Shown in pieces: positions 1-8,187 of a stretch of DNA of 49,639 nucleotides. Position numbers and translations under genes: made by a program. How positions within the stretch are numbered: the stretch's first letter is position 1; each line of letters opens with the position of its first letter. The notes beneath the pieces were generated by a model. That model was given only the letters and a program-made list of their open reading frames with translations, did not search any database and was not told the origin of the DNA. Source of the stretch: Deltaproteobacteria bacterium (GTDB lineage Bacteria; Desulfobacterota; DSM-4660; Desulfatiglandales; HGW-15); assembly GCA_019310525.1 (NCBI GenBank), contig JAFDEE010000036.1, forward strand, positions 1 through 49,639. The letters are read 5' to 3'.

Positions 1-107
1 AAATACTTCAATGTATGGGGCCTCTGCCGCTTGGGATACCAAGCGGGGCGGTTGAAACTTTCGCCTTCCTTGAACTTGACCAAAATTGAGCATTTTTCAA
101 AGGTCTT
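1..107 (+). repeat. Mosaic palindromic repeat, copy A (left-truncated by window)
   Basis: Shares the core AAATACTTCAATGTAT and the TTTCGCCTTCCTTGA block with the copies near 3.1, 11.2, 20.1, 38.2 and 44.2 kb. The segment between them is replaced by a GC-rich hairpin (CGCTTGGGATACCAAGCG). The right end TTTTTCAAAGGTCTT is the GAGACCTTTG-type terminus. It lies directly downstream of the YcaO gene stop. Confidence 0.8.
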
Positions 108-119
108 AAGGAGTCAGAC

Positions 120-1889
120 TCAGGCCCCCGGCCGCCCCTCCCGTATGGAGGAAGGGCCCTCCTGCTGTTGGAGTCTCTCTAGATTTTCTTTGGCGAACTC
201 AATCGTCGGATCAAGCTCCAGGGCGAAGCGGTAGTAAGCCTTGGCCTTCTCCCTGTCTCCCATTTCCCGGTAATTGCTTGCGATGTTGGCATAGTCGATG
301 GCGGATCCGGGATCCAACTCCAGGACCCTTTGAAAACTCCGGATCGCCCTTTCGTGCTCCTTTAGTTTGAAATAGCAAAACCCCTTGAGATTGTAGATAT
401 CCGTCCTCTCTGTGTCGTAGCGTTCCGCCTCCTCCAGGGAAGAGAGGGCTTCCTGGTATCTCTCAAGATTTTTAAGGCTTTGTGCCATGTAAGAATATAT
501 AGTCGGCACGTCCTGTTCCTTGGGATTTAAATCCAGTGCCTTCCTAAAGCACGCCAGTGCTTGCTCTTCCTCGCCCATGGCCTGATGGCAGGTCCCCCTG
601 TAGAAATGGACATAGTACTTCCCGGGCATCAATTCATCCATTCGTTCCAACTCCGCCATCGCCCGCTCAGGAGAATATTTTTCAGTCAACAACTTGGCCG
701 TGAACATGCCCACGCCGGTATCTCTGGCCCTCTCCCTGAAGTGGGCCCCGGGGATGATGGTATAGAAGGAGGGGATCTCCAGGAGGGGATGCTTGATGTC
801 AATAACCAGGACTTCCATACCGATTTTTTCAAGGGCCGATATGCAGCGCTCCACCTCGATGCGGATGTTGTCATGGGAGAGGTCCGGCATTGCTGAGAGG
901 GGCTTCCCCGGGCCCGTTACCATGGCATACTTGGCCTCCTCCAGGGTCCGGAACTTCGGGAGACCGCTAGCCACGTAACAGGAGCCGGTGTTGAAGTCCC
1001 CTGCAAGCTGGGCCACCTCCGTAAGGGCACGGCTCAAGGCCTTCTGGGGACTGGGAGTGGTTCCGGCCGTCCATACGATTTCGCTGGATTGCGGGAAGGT
1101 TGAAGGATCATAGGCAAGCACACCGACGGAAGGGATCCCTGTGTCAAGAGAAAAATCCGACGCGAAGAGTCTGACCCCGATCTTCTCGTACTTTCCGATC
1201 ATCTCGAGCACGAGGGGATCCGTTGCAGATCTGATGTCCAGGGCCTCCAGTCCCTTCTTTTCCTGGCTGATGATCGAGGAAACATGCCTTTCCACCACCT
1301 CGCAGATTCCTTGAAGCAGTGCCTCTTCGTTGCAGTTGCCGGCCGACGGACCGTTGAATTCATTGATTGCGAAAAACCAGTCAAAGGGGATCAGGACCTC
1401 CCGTTCCCTGGTCAAGTTGTAAGCCTCTGTCCAGCGCAAGGGTATGCCGGAAAAGACCTCCTTTGCCCTTTCCAGGTCGTCCGAGTCGTCATGGACCGAA
1501 CGGGCGATGATTTCAAAGGGGAGCGCCCGGTCACTGATATTTCGGTACTCCTCAACGATAAAATTCCCGGGATTCTTGCTGAAACTGAAGAAGCTGAAAC
1601 GTTCCGCGAGCTCCATGACCGCGCTTGCCTCCGCCTGCTGTGGAGTGCCTCCTTTTCCCATTTGTTTTTTCGTTCCAATCACCTCTTCTGCTTCCCTTCC
1701 GCAAATACTGAAATAGACCGGAATCCCCAGTCTCCCATTGTCGATCCGAAGGGTCGATTGGAGAATATCCAGACCGACCTTCCGGATCTTCTCCTTGAAC
1801 CGGCGTACGGTTTCCTCGGGAGACCATATCTTGTCCTGGTCTTGAGTGTAACCTTTGTAAGCGTCATTCAAACGGATTTCATGGGTCAT
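120..1889 (-). CDS. YcaO-family ATP-dependent enzyme fused to C-terminal TPR repeats
   Basis: YcaO enzymes use ATP to activate a backbone amide, giving azolines, amidines or thioamides; the substrate here is unknown. The YcaO domain spans roughly residues 50-390 of 589. Its ATP-site helices are visible: GKGGTPQQAEASAVMELAER near residue 80, and SAGNCNEEALLQGICEVVER further on. Instead of the proline-rich tail of azoline-forming YcaOs it carries three to four TPR units from about residue 425, with typical ALELDP-like repeat ends, suggesting recruitment of a protein partner. I chose the ATG at 1889 because GGGGAGAG precedes it at good spacing; an upstream in-frame ATG at 1922 lacks this. It is 83 nt downstream of larE on the same strand, so co-transcription is likely. 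No peptide precursor or TfuA-like gene is visible. The YcaO family call is firm; the reaction is not. Confidence 0.88.
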   Translation of the reverse strand: MTHEIRLNDAYKGYTQDQDKIWSPEETVRRFKEKIRKVGLDILQSTLRIDNGRLGIPVYFSICGREAEEVIGTKKQMGKGGTPQQAEASAVMELAERFSFFSFSKNPGNFIVEEYRNISDRALPFEIIARSVHDDSDDLERAKEVFSGIPLRWTEAYNLTREREVLIPFDWFFAINEFNGPSAGNCNEEALLQGICEVVERHVSSIISQEKKGLEALDIRSATDPLVLEMIGKYEKIGVRLFASDFSLDTGIPSVGVLAYDPSTFPQSSEIVWTAGTTPSPQKALSRALTEVAQLAGDFNTGSCYVASGLPKFRTLEEAKYAMVTGPGKPLSAMPDLSHDNIRIEVERCISALEKIGMEVLVIDIKHPLLEIPSFYTIIPGAHFRERARDTGVGMFTAKLLTEKYSPERAMAELERMDELMPGKYYVHFYRGTCHQAMGEEEQALACFRKALDLNPKEQDVPTIYSYMAQSLKNLERYQEALSSLEEAERYDTERTDIYNLKGFCYFKLKEHERAIRSFQRVLELDPGSAIDYANIASNYREMGDREKAKAYYRFALELDPTIEFAKENLERLQQQEGPSSIREGRPGA

Positions 1890-1972
1890 TGTTTCTCTCC
1901 CCGTATCTACTTTTTGATACAATCCCGGGCGAGTACGTTCTCACCTGAATCTCTCACTTCAAACGCCCTTCT

Positions 1973-2806
1973 TCAGTCCTTCTTCCCGTCAAGGGCGCGA
2001 TTGAGGGCTCCCTGCCTATACCCCCCGAGGTCAAGAGCGACATGCAGAAAGCCGATCTCCAGGAGCCTTCGTGCCGTTTCCTGTCGAAGGCTCCCGGAGA
2101 GCATCTCGGGGATATCCTTCTCCTCCAGTTCTATCCTTGCCACGGCCCCGTGGTGCCTGACCCGGAACTGCCGGAAACCTTTCCCCGCCAGAAATTCCTC
2201 TGCCTCTTCAACCATTCGGAGGTCATCCATTGTAATGGGGCGGCCGTACGGGATCCTGGTGGCCAGGCAGGCTCCAGCAGGCCTGTCCCAGGTTGAAAGT
2301 CCCATTTCTCTACTGAGAAACCGAATTTCTTCCTTTCCAAGCCGAGCTTCCAAGAGAGGCGCAAGGATTCCCAGCTCCATTGTCGCACGGTTTCCGGGCC
2401 GGTAGTCTTCCATGTCATCGAGATTGGCGCCATGGGCCACCTTCGATATCCCCTTCTCGCGGGCCAGTGAAAGGATCTTTCGGAAGAGATCCCTCTTACA
2501 CCAGTAACACCTGTCGGGCCCGTTGGCCAAAAATTCGGGGAGCCGCATTTCCCCGGATTCCAGCAAGGTATAGGGAATACCCCTCTCATCAAGAAAGGCG
2601 AGGGCTTCATCCAACTCCCGGCGTGGGTGAACAGGCGAGCAGGCCGTCACAGCCATGACCCTATCTCCCAGGGCCTCCTGGGCCGCCGCCAGAAGAAAAG
2701 AACTGTCCGTCCCCCCCGAAAAGGCGACCAAAAGAGAATCGAATGACCGGAGGCGCTCGATCAAAACCTTTTTTTTCTCGAAAGCAGTGATTCCTTCATT
2801 CATCAC
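1973..2806 (-). CDS. larE: LarE-family ATP-dependent sulfur transferase
   Basis: LarE adenylates and sulfurises pyridinium carboxylates to make the nickel-pincer nucleotide cofactor of lactate racemase-type enzymes. The N-terminal PP-loop is SGGTDSS at residues 30-36. The conserved DYRPG motif and the C-terminal LDLGGYRQG ending fit LarE rather than other N-type ATP pyrophosphatases. Cys180 (AGAC, before RIPYG) matches the sulfur-donating cysteine. In addition Cys100 and Cys103 form a CYWC motif absent from the sacrificial Lactobacillus enzyme, as I recall, and typical of Fe-S-dependent LarE. Length 277 aa is normal. The start is ATGATG with no strong ribosome site. It is followed by the YcaO gene on the same strand; larC is about 18 kb away. 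Confidence 0.88.
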   Translation of the reverse strand: MMNEGITAFEKKKVLIERLRSFDSLLVAFSGGTDSSFLLAAAQEALGDRVMAVTACSPVHPRRELDEALAFLDERGIPYTLLESGEMRLPEFLANGPDRCYWCKRDLFRKILSLAREKGISKVAHGANLDDMEDYRPGNRATMELGILAPLLEARLGKEEIRFLSREMGLSTWDRPAGACLATRIPYGRPITMDDLRMVEEAEEFLAGKGFRQFRVRHHGAVARIELEEKDIPEMLSGSLRQETARRLLEIGFLHVALDLGGYRQGALNRALDGKKD

Positions 2807-3091
2807 ACGACAAAAAATCCAGAGTCTCTCCCTGTAGTCTCCCTTGATGGAAATAAAAACCTATAAGGGGATATTTCCCGTAAATTCCGGCGTAAAGCCA
2901 CCCCCGGCCCTTCTGGCAAAACCGTACTTGTAGCTTGGGGGGCCTTTTGCAAAATCAACTTAGCAGATAGCGGCGGACCTTTCAAAGCAAATATGGACGC
3001 TCCATCTTTTCACCTTTGAGGATAAAAAGGCGGATATTCCCCGGGCAAAGGGGAGGGGCGGCTATATGGAAAAAACAGGGTTTATGAGTTC
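2807..3091. other. Intergenic region between divergent larE and hup, left part
   Basis: No gene recognised. It must hold the larE promoter. On the minus strand two TTTACG hexamers lie 8 nt apart (about 2880-2898), a possible operator. On the plus strand the same stretch reads CGTAAAGCCAC, which resembles part of a cyclic-di-GMP riboswitch, but the rest of that fold is not convincing. Confidence 0.3.
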
Positions 3092-3233
3092 GTGCCCATC
3101 CATAAATGGCCAATTTCCGCAATCTCTGCGTCAGGCTCAAATTTTAATCCTCGAAATACTTCAATGTATTCCTGCGGTTAAAATTTTCGCCTTCCTTGAC
3201 CTTGAACAAATTTTCTCATTTATGGATGGACAC
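3092..3233 (+). repeat. Mosaic palindromic repeat, copy B (ATCCATAAAT-type ends)
   Basis: The best-defined copy. Terminal inverted repeats of 17 bp (3092-3108 and 3217-3233) match at 16 positions. The perfect direct repeat GAGTTC flanks it at 3086-3091 and 3234-3239, as a target-site duplication would. The core folds on itself: 3139-3150 pairs with 3176-3186, and AATAC/GTATT lie inside. The core recurs in copies A, C, D, E and F. Confidence 0.85.
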
Positions 3234-3412
3234 GAGTTCATTCCAGGAGGCTCCCTCCTTTATAGCGGGCTCGGGCGATACCGAACGGCCGAAAAGGGCG
3301 TGGAAAAAGGACTTTCGGCTGATTTTTGGGTTGAAATTTCATTTTGGATCGATTAATGTTCCCTGGAAATTCCGTTTTATCCTTGAACCACTTTTCAAAA
3401 GGAGGAGGAGCT

Positions 3413-3682
3413 ATGAATAAGGGAGATCTGGTCAACGAAGTCGCCAAGGTCGTGAGCACCAAGAAGGAAGCCCAGGCCGCGGTGGATACCGTGTTCGCAA
3501 GCATCACCAAGGCCCTCAAGAAGAAAGACACGGTTACACTGGTGGGTTTCGGTACGTTCAAGGTGGAAAAGAGGAAGGCCAGAAAGGGAAGGAATCCCCA
3601 GACAGGAGAAGAGATCAAGATCAAAGCCAAAAAGGTTCCCAAATTCACCCCAGGAAAGGCCCTGAAGGACGCCGTCAAGTAG
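3413..3682 (+). CDS. hup: HU-family DNA-binding protein
   Basis: A small nucleoid protein that bends and compacts DNA as a dimer. The 89-aa product begins MNKGDLVNEVA and carries the HU/IHF signature: the GFGTF turn followed by a basic beta-arm (KARKGRNPQTGEEI) and KVPKFTPGKALKDAV at the end. The start is fixed by GGAGGAGGAG three nt upstream of the ATG; a longer open frame reaches back to 3344 but has no such site. A clear hairpin terminator follows 25 nt after the stop, so it is probably monocistronic. HU versus an IHF subunit is decided on overall sequence; HU is much more likely. Confidence 0.95.
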   Translation: MNKGDLVNEVAKVVSTKKEAQAAVDTVFASITKALKKKDTVTLVGFGTFKVEKRKARKGRNPQTGEEIKIKAKKVPKFTPGKALKDAVK

Positions 3683-3706
3683 ATATCCTCAAAGGAATTC
3701 CCGTGA

Positions 3707-3744
3707 AGCCCCCACCAGTCCCCCCCCTGGTGAGGGCTTTTTTT
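3707..3744 (+). terminator. Rho-independent terminator after hup
   Basis: The 12-bp stem AGCCCCCACCAG/CTGGTGAGGGCT has one mismatch and a short C-rich loop, and is followed by seven T residues. Confidence 0.9.
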
Positions 3745-3867
3745 GAAGCAAATTTGCCGGGACAGGGGGGGGGGAGTAAGGAGCTTTCTTGATAGGGCCA
3801 AACCCCGGTAAATTACGAGGGTGGAGGGCTGTCTTTCTTCAAGTTGTCACCATCAAAGGAGGAAAAC

Positions 3868-4974
3868 ATGGCGCAAAAGGATACCTATGAAAGACTGGCT
3901 GAACGTCTGTCCCTGTTGGGGATGGGATTTCCGAAGGAAGAAACGCTTCTGGATATTCTTCGAGAGAATTTCTCTCCCCTGGAGGCCGAGGCGGCCCTTG
4001 CCCTTCCCACCCGCACCACGCCCCTGAACCCCGTGGAACTTGAAGAGATCGAAAAAGCCTCCTCTATTCCAAGAGAAGAATTGAAGGAGATCTTAGAGGG
4101 CCTTGTCAGGAAAGGCCTGCTTTATGCCGGAAAAACCGGATCGGGAGAAAGGGGCTATGCTCTCCATCAGGTGGGCTATGGTTTTCCTCAGACCTTTTTC
4201 TGGAAGGGAGAGGAGAGCCCCCATGCCCGGAAGATGGCGAAATTGACCGTGAAGTACTTCAACCGCAGGGTCGTGCGGGAGGGCTACACCGCGGATCCCA
4301 AACCCTACCGATATGTTCCCGTAAGGGAGGCGATACAAGGCTGGGGCCGGGCGGCGGTCTACCCCCACCACGCCATGGAAAGCGTGATCGACCAGGCGGA
4401 CGTCCTTGCTGTGGGCCACTGCCCCTGCAGGATCATTTACCGGCTGAACGGAAGGACCTGCACCCATCCGACCGAGGTCTGCATCAAGTTCAACGATCTG
4501 GCCCGCTATGTAATCGACCGGGGGCTTGCCCGAGAAATCACCCGGGAAGAGGCCTGGGAGATCATCCGGTTAGCGGAGGAAGCCGGACTGGTTCATTTCG
4601 TAGACAATACCGAGAAGAACATACAGCACAACTGTAACTGCTGCGGATGCGCCTGCTGGAATGTCGGGAATATCCGAAGAAGAAAAATTCCCCGGGATGT
4701 GCTCATGGCCACATACTTCCTCCGGGAAACCCTGGAGGAGGAATGCACGGGCTGCGGTCTGTGTGCCGAGATATGCCCGGTGGATGCCATTCGAATGGAG
4801 GAAGAAAGCCCCGTCGTGGATACCGAATGGTGTATCGGATGCGGGGTATGCGTTACCAAATGCCCGACCGGGGCCGCAAGGATCGAGCTGCGAGCGGACC
4901 GCAGCGGTGAACTTCCCGCAAAAACCTTCCAGGGGCTCCACGAAAAAATTCTGAAGGCAAAGGGCCTGGCCTGA
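3868..4974 (+). CDS. Winged-helix / 4Fe-4S ferredoxin-domain protein
   Basis: Predicted cytoplasmic iron-sulfur protein of 368 aa, role unknown. Residues 1-100 look like a helical, winged-helix-type domain (EEIEKASSIPREELKEILEG then VRKGLLYAG). The central part holds two cysteine clusters: HCPC...C...C near residues 188-212, and CNCCGCAC near 254-262. The C-terminus is a classical two-cluster ferredoxin domain (CTGCGLCAEICP at about 292 and CIGCGVCVTKCP at about 321). The ATG at 3868 has AAAGGAGGA 5 nt upstream. Such proteins occur widely in anaerobic deltaproteobacteria, often annotated only as 4Fe-4S binding proteins. Electron transfer or redox-sensing regulation are both possible. Convergent with the RNase gene at 5020. 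Confidence 0.85.
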   Translation: MAQKDTYERLAERLSLLGMGFPKEETLLDILRENFSPLEAEAALALPTRTTPLNPVELEEIEKASSIPREELKEILEGLVRKGLLYAGKTGSGERGYALHQVGYGFPQTFFWKGEESPHARKMAKLTVKYFNRRVVREGYTADPKPYRYVPVREAIQGWGRAAVYPHHAMESVIDQADVLAVGHCPCRIIYRLNGRTCTHPTEVCIKFNDLARYVIDRGLAREITREEAWEIIRLAEEAGLVHFVDNTEKNIQHNCNCCGCACWNVGNIRRRKIPRDVLMATYFLRETLEEECTGCGLCAEICPVDAIRMEEESPVVDTEWCIGCGVCVTKCPTGAARIELRADRSGELPAKTFQGLHEKILKAKGLA

Positions 4975-4975
4975 C

Positions 4976-4999
4976 CATGAACAGAATTGTCTGTTTATG
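4976..4999 (+). terminator. Short hairpin between convergent genes
   Basis: CATGAACAGA pairs with TCTGTTTATG (one G-T position) around the loop ATTG. It starts just after the stop at 4974. There is no clean T tract, so termination is uncertain. The following TTTATGGATGCACAC resembles the outer end of the mosaic repeat family and may be a remnant. Confidence 0.35.
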
Positions 5000-5019
5000 G
5001 ATGCACACTATCTCCCTTC

Positions 5020-6627
5020 TTAACGATATTCCTTCAGTATAAACTGAACCTCTTCCCGCAAGTAGCGGAGGTAGTCCAGTTCCTCCTCGCCTGGCGCGGC
5101 CGCCCCGGACTTGATCTCTCTTCTGAGGATATCCAGGTCCCTTTCGAGGTCCAGGATGGCGTTCAACACAAGGTCCCCGTAGTCAGGGGCGGGTTCTGCC
5201 ACCCCCGGGGCCTCCACGGCCATCTCCCTGGGCTTCAGGATCAGCCTCTCTTTCCACCTCGGCACGTGAACGGAGAGTTTCAAGTCCGCCCGGATTTTTT
5301 CCGCCAGGGTCTCGCTGGCCCTGGGTTCACCGTGGACCACAAAGACCCGCGGATTGCTCTCGAAGTGGGAGATCCAGTCCAGGATGTCCGCCTGGTCTGC
5401 ATGGGCCGAGAAGCCCCCGATGGTGAAGACCTTTGCCTTGACCCGGATGTTTTCTCTGAAAATACGGACCTGCTTGGCCCCGTCCACAATTTTCCTGCCC
5501 GTTGTTCCCTGGGCCTGGAAACCCACGAAAACGATACTTGCCCCTTCCCGCCACAGGTTGTGTTTGAGATGGTGTTTGATTCGGCCGGCGTTGCACATTC
5601 CGCTGCCCGCGATGACGATGGCGGATCCCGGGGTCTCGTTGATCGCCATGGACTCCTTTGTGCTTTCAGTGAAATGGAGATGGGGCAGATCAAAGGGATC
5701 AAATCCCCTGTCCACGATCGCCCTTGCCTCGTCATCATAATACTTCTTGTTTTTACGGAAAATCTCAGTGGCCTTGATGGCCAGGGGGCTGTCCAGGTAG
5801 ATCGGGATGTCGGGCAGCCGCCCTTCCCTGAAAGACTCGCCCAGGATATACAGGATTTCCTGGGTCCTCTCTACGGCAAATGCGGGGATAAGGATCTTCT
5901 CTCCCTTAGAAACGCTGAATTGAACGGCTTCGAGTAGTTCTTCCTTGCTCTCATCGAAGGAACGGTGAAGGCGGTCTCCGTAAGTGGATTCGATGAACAA
6001 ATAATCGGCGTCAAAAATCTCATGGGGGTCTTTTACGATCAATTGATTCTTTTTTCCGATATCCCCGGAAAAGACTACCTTCAAGGTCTCCCCCCCTTCC
6101 TCGACCCAGAGTTCCAGAATAGAAGACCCCAGGATATGTCCCGCGTTTCTCAATCGTGCCCTAATCCCCGGCTCCACTTCCAGGATCCGGTCGCGCTCCA
6201 CGGGAGCCAGGTACTTCAGGCTGTTTTCGGCATCCCGAGTCGTATAAAGGGGGAGAATACCCCCCCTGTCCTGCCGTCTGTTCTTTCGGGTCTGCCATTC
6301 CGCGTCCATCTCCTGGATGTGTGCCGCATCGAGGAGCATGATGGTGCAGAGCTCCGCCGTGGGAGAAGAGGTGATGATCCGGCCCTTGAAGCCGTCCTTT
6401 ACGAGTTTGGGGATCTTTCCGCTGTGATCGATGTGGGCGTGGGTGAGGAACAGGGTGTTTACAGCACCCGGATCAAAGGCCCAGGGCTCACGGTTCCGGT
6501 CCTCCATCTCTCTCCCTCCCTGGAAGAGCCCGCAGTCCACCAGTATCTTCTTTCCCCTGGAACTTTCCACCAGGTAGCAGGATCCGGTCACGGTCCCCGC
6601 ACCACCGAGGCAGGTCACCTTTAGCAT
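5020..6627 (-). CDS. Beta-CASP metallo-beta-lactamase RNase-like protein
   Basis: A predicted zinc-dependent nuclease of the CPSF73/Ysh1-like group, probably acting on RNA. The 535-aa protein starts MLKVTCLGGAGTVTGSCYLV, the usual opening of the family. It shows the metal-binding HAHIDHSG motif near residue 66, SGDIGKK further on, and the beta-CASP region with GSGMCNAGRI. The conserved late histidines are seen in GGFSAHADQ and VVHGEP. The tail after about residue 470 is a family-specific extension. AAAGGAGAAG lies 4 nt before the ATG. It is downstream of the KamA-like gene on the same strand, with a 260-nt gap that could hold its own promoter. MBL-fold assignment is firm; substrate is inferred. 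Confidence 0.9.
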   Translation of the reverse strand: MLKVTCLGGAGTVTGSCYLVESSRGKKILVDCGLFQGGREMEDRNREPWAFDPGAVNTLFLTHAHIDHSGKIPKLVKDGFKGRIITSSPTAELCTIMLLDAAHIQEMDAEWQTRKNRRQDRGGILPLYTTRDAENSLKYLAPVERDRILEVEPGIRARLRNAGHILGSSILELWVEEGGETLKVVFSGDIGKKNQLIVKDPHEIFDADYLFIESTYGDRLHRSFDESKEELLEAVQFSVSKGEKILIPAFAVERTQEILYILGESFREGRLPDIPIYLDSPLAIKATEIFRKNKKYYDDEARAIVDRGFDPFDLPHLHFTESTKESMAINETPGSAIVIAGSGMCNAGRIKHHLKHNLWREGASIVFVGFQAQGTTGRKIVDGAKQVRIFRENIRVKAKVFTIGGFSAHADQADILDWISHFESNPRVFVVHGEPRASETLAEKIRADLKLSVHVPRWKERLILKPREMAVEAPGVAEPAPDYGDLVLNAILDLERDLDILRREIKSGAAAPGEEELDYLRYLREEVQFILKEYR

Positions 6628-6887
6628 TGACTTCTCCTTTCCTCTTCAGTTCTTCTTGAAATGAAACATATTCTCATCACTCTTCTTGCCCTGTAACGCT
6701 TCCAATGGGAAGAAGACAGAAAGAAACCGGCCGAAACACAGAGAACCCGTCGGCCCGGATGGCTGAGCGTATTCGGGGATTCCCGGTTCGCCACGCACAA
6801 AAAACCTATGTCGGCTTTTCGATTTCACGTCCTCTTACCGAAACGACCCCAGGCGCCATCTCCGGCTGGAACGCCGAGCCCTTCTCA

Positions 6888-8054
6888 TCACCCGGGAGTA
6901 GAATACCGGATGCACTGTCCCAGGTAATTCTTAACAAGAAGGACGCCGGAATCTTCCCCCAGGATATAGCGGGGAAGAAGAGGAATCTTCCCTTTGCCGC
7001 CCGGGAGATCCAGGACGAAGTGGGGGATGCACATGCCGGAAGTATGCCCCTGCAAGGCCTCAATGATCCCAAGGCCCCGATCCAGGGGAGTCCAGAAATG
7101 GGCGGTGCCCCTCGCAAGGTCCGCCTGAAAAAGGTAGTAAGGTCTTACGCGGATCCTCAAAAGGTTTTGCATCAGGGCCTTCATGATGCCCGGATCATCG
7201 TTCACACCCCGCAAAAGGACCGTCTGGCAACCCAGAGGTATGCCGGCATCCGCCAGTCTCCGGCAGGCCTCAGCGGCCTCCGGAGTGACCTCGGCGGGAT
7301 GGTTGAAATGGGTGTTGATGTATAGGGGATGGAAGGCCTTGAGAATACGCACGAGCCGCGAAGTCACCCGCTGCGGGAGTGTGCAGGGGACGCGGGTGCC
7401 GATTCTCAGGATCTCCACGTGGGGGATCTCTCGAAGCGCCTTCAAAATATCAAGAAGTTCCTCGTCCCTGAGCAGCAGGGGATCTCCGCCCGACAGGAGG
7501 ACGTCTCGAACGGCCTTCGTGCTCCGGATATAGGAAAGTCCCTCCCTTATCGTCTCCTTACTCACCATGGAAGGTCGACCGACCTTTCTTTTCCGGTTGC
7601 AAAACCGGCAGTACATGGCGCATTGGGCGGACACGAGGAAGAGGACCCGATCGGGATACCTGTGGGTAAGCCCCGGTACCGGAGAGAGGTCCTCTTCCCC
7701 CAGGGGATCCTCGAATCCCCTGGTATCACGGATTTCCCGGAGATCGGGAACGGCCTGCTCATAGAGCCCGTCTCCCTTCTCCTTGATCAACCCAAGGTAG
7801 TAAGGATTGATACGCATGGGGTAGCGGGCCGTGACCTCCGAAAGGTCGCCGGTGGCCAGGTGGGCCGGGAGTTCGTCGGGACTCGTGATACTTCGCGCGA
7901 GGATCTCCCGCCACGTTTCTCGTGATCTCCCGGGTCTCCGGGTTCTTCGGGGGGCTCTACCGCCCTTTGCCCGCTCAATATGGGAAGAATGATGATAGAT
8001 GGCGCTCTCCCTCCAGGTGGCCCCACTTGTAATGCAATTCGCCCGGTTTTTCAA
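6888..8054 (-). CDS. KamA-family radical SAM lysine 2,3-aminomutase-like enzyme
   Basis: KamA enzymes use [4Fe-4S]/SAM and PLP to move the alpha-amino group of lysine to the beta carbon. The cluster motif CAMYCRFC (Cys145, 149, 152) is intact, as are SGGDPLL, the FNHP region and the PLP-lysine region LPGGKGKIP. An acidic residue is kept in both expected substrate-binding stretches (ADLARG and FVLDLPG). The HFRTP segment I recall for true KamA reads HFWTP here, so substrate may differ (EpmB-like, or another amino acid). The start is uncertain: the open frame begins at a TTG (8054), but homology starts only around residue 45 and there is no clear ribosome site. No beta-lysine acetyltransferase gene is nearby. 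Confidence 0.85.
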   Translation of the reverse strand: MKNRANCITSGATWRESAIYHHSSHIERAKGGRAPRRTRRPGRSRETWREILARSITSPDELPAHLATGDLSEVTARYPMRINPYYLGLIKEKGDGLYEQAVPDLREIRDTRGFEDPLGEEDLSPVPGLTHRYPDRVLFLVSAQCAMYCRFCNRKRKVGRPSMVSKETIREGLSYIRSTKAVRDVLLSGGDPLLLRDEELLDILKALREIPHVEILRIGTRVPCTLPQRVTSRLVRILKAFHPLYINTHFNHPAEVTPEAAEACRRLADAGIPLGCQTVLLRGVNDDPGIMKALMQNLLRIRVRPYYLFQADLARGTAHFWTPLDRGLGIIEALQGHTSGMCIPHFVLDLPGGKGKIPLLPRYILGEDSGVLLVKNYLGQCIRYSTPG

Positions 8055-8127
8055 GGAACTTAGGGGTACTCACGGCGTCCGGATTCCGGTTCCTCTGCTG
8101 CAAGGATGTGGTGAGCGGGTTTTAACA

Positions 8128-8156
8128 TTGATAAAATCTTTGTTTACCTTTAGAAT
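8128..8156 (+). promoter_or_regulatory. Sigma-70-type promoter for the nitroreductase gene
   Basis: TTGATA, a 17-nt spacer and TAGAAT. The expected transcript start near 8163 excludes the in-frame ATG at 8155 and supports translation from 8188. It overlaps no plus-strand gene. Confidence 0.6.
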
Positions 8157-8187
8157 GGCTGAAAATTCAACAGATAGCGAGGCAGAA

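Noticed and set aside
2870-2945. Cyclic-di-GMP-I riboswitch-like string CGTAAAGCCAC...TGTAGC
   Set aside because: The upstream GCAAACC arm and its hairpin are missing, the closing GGGTTACC is not matched, and the next plus-strand gene is about 470 nt away.
3066-3356. 96-aa open frame before hup
   Set aside because: It translates repeat copy B; the same peptide stretch appears in a frame through copy C at 11.3 kb, so it is a repeat artefact.
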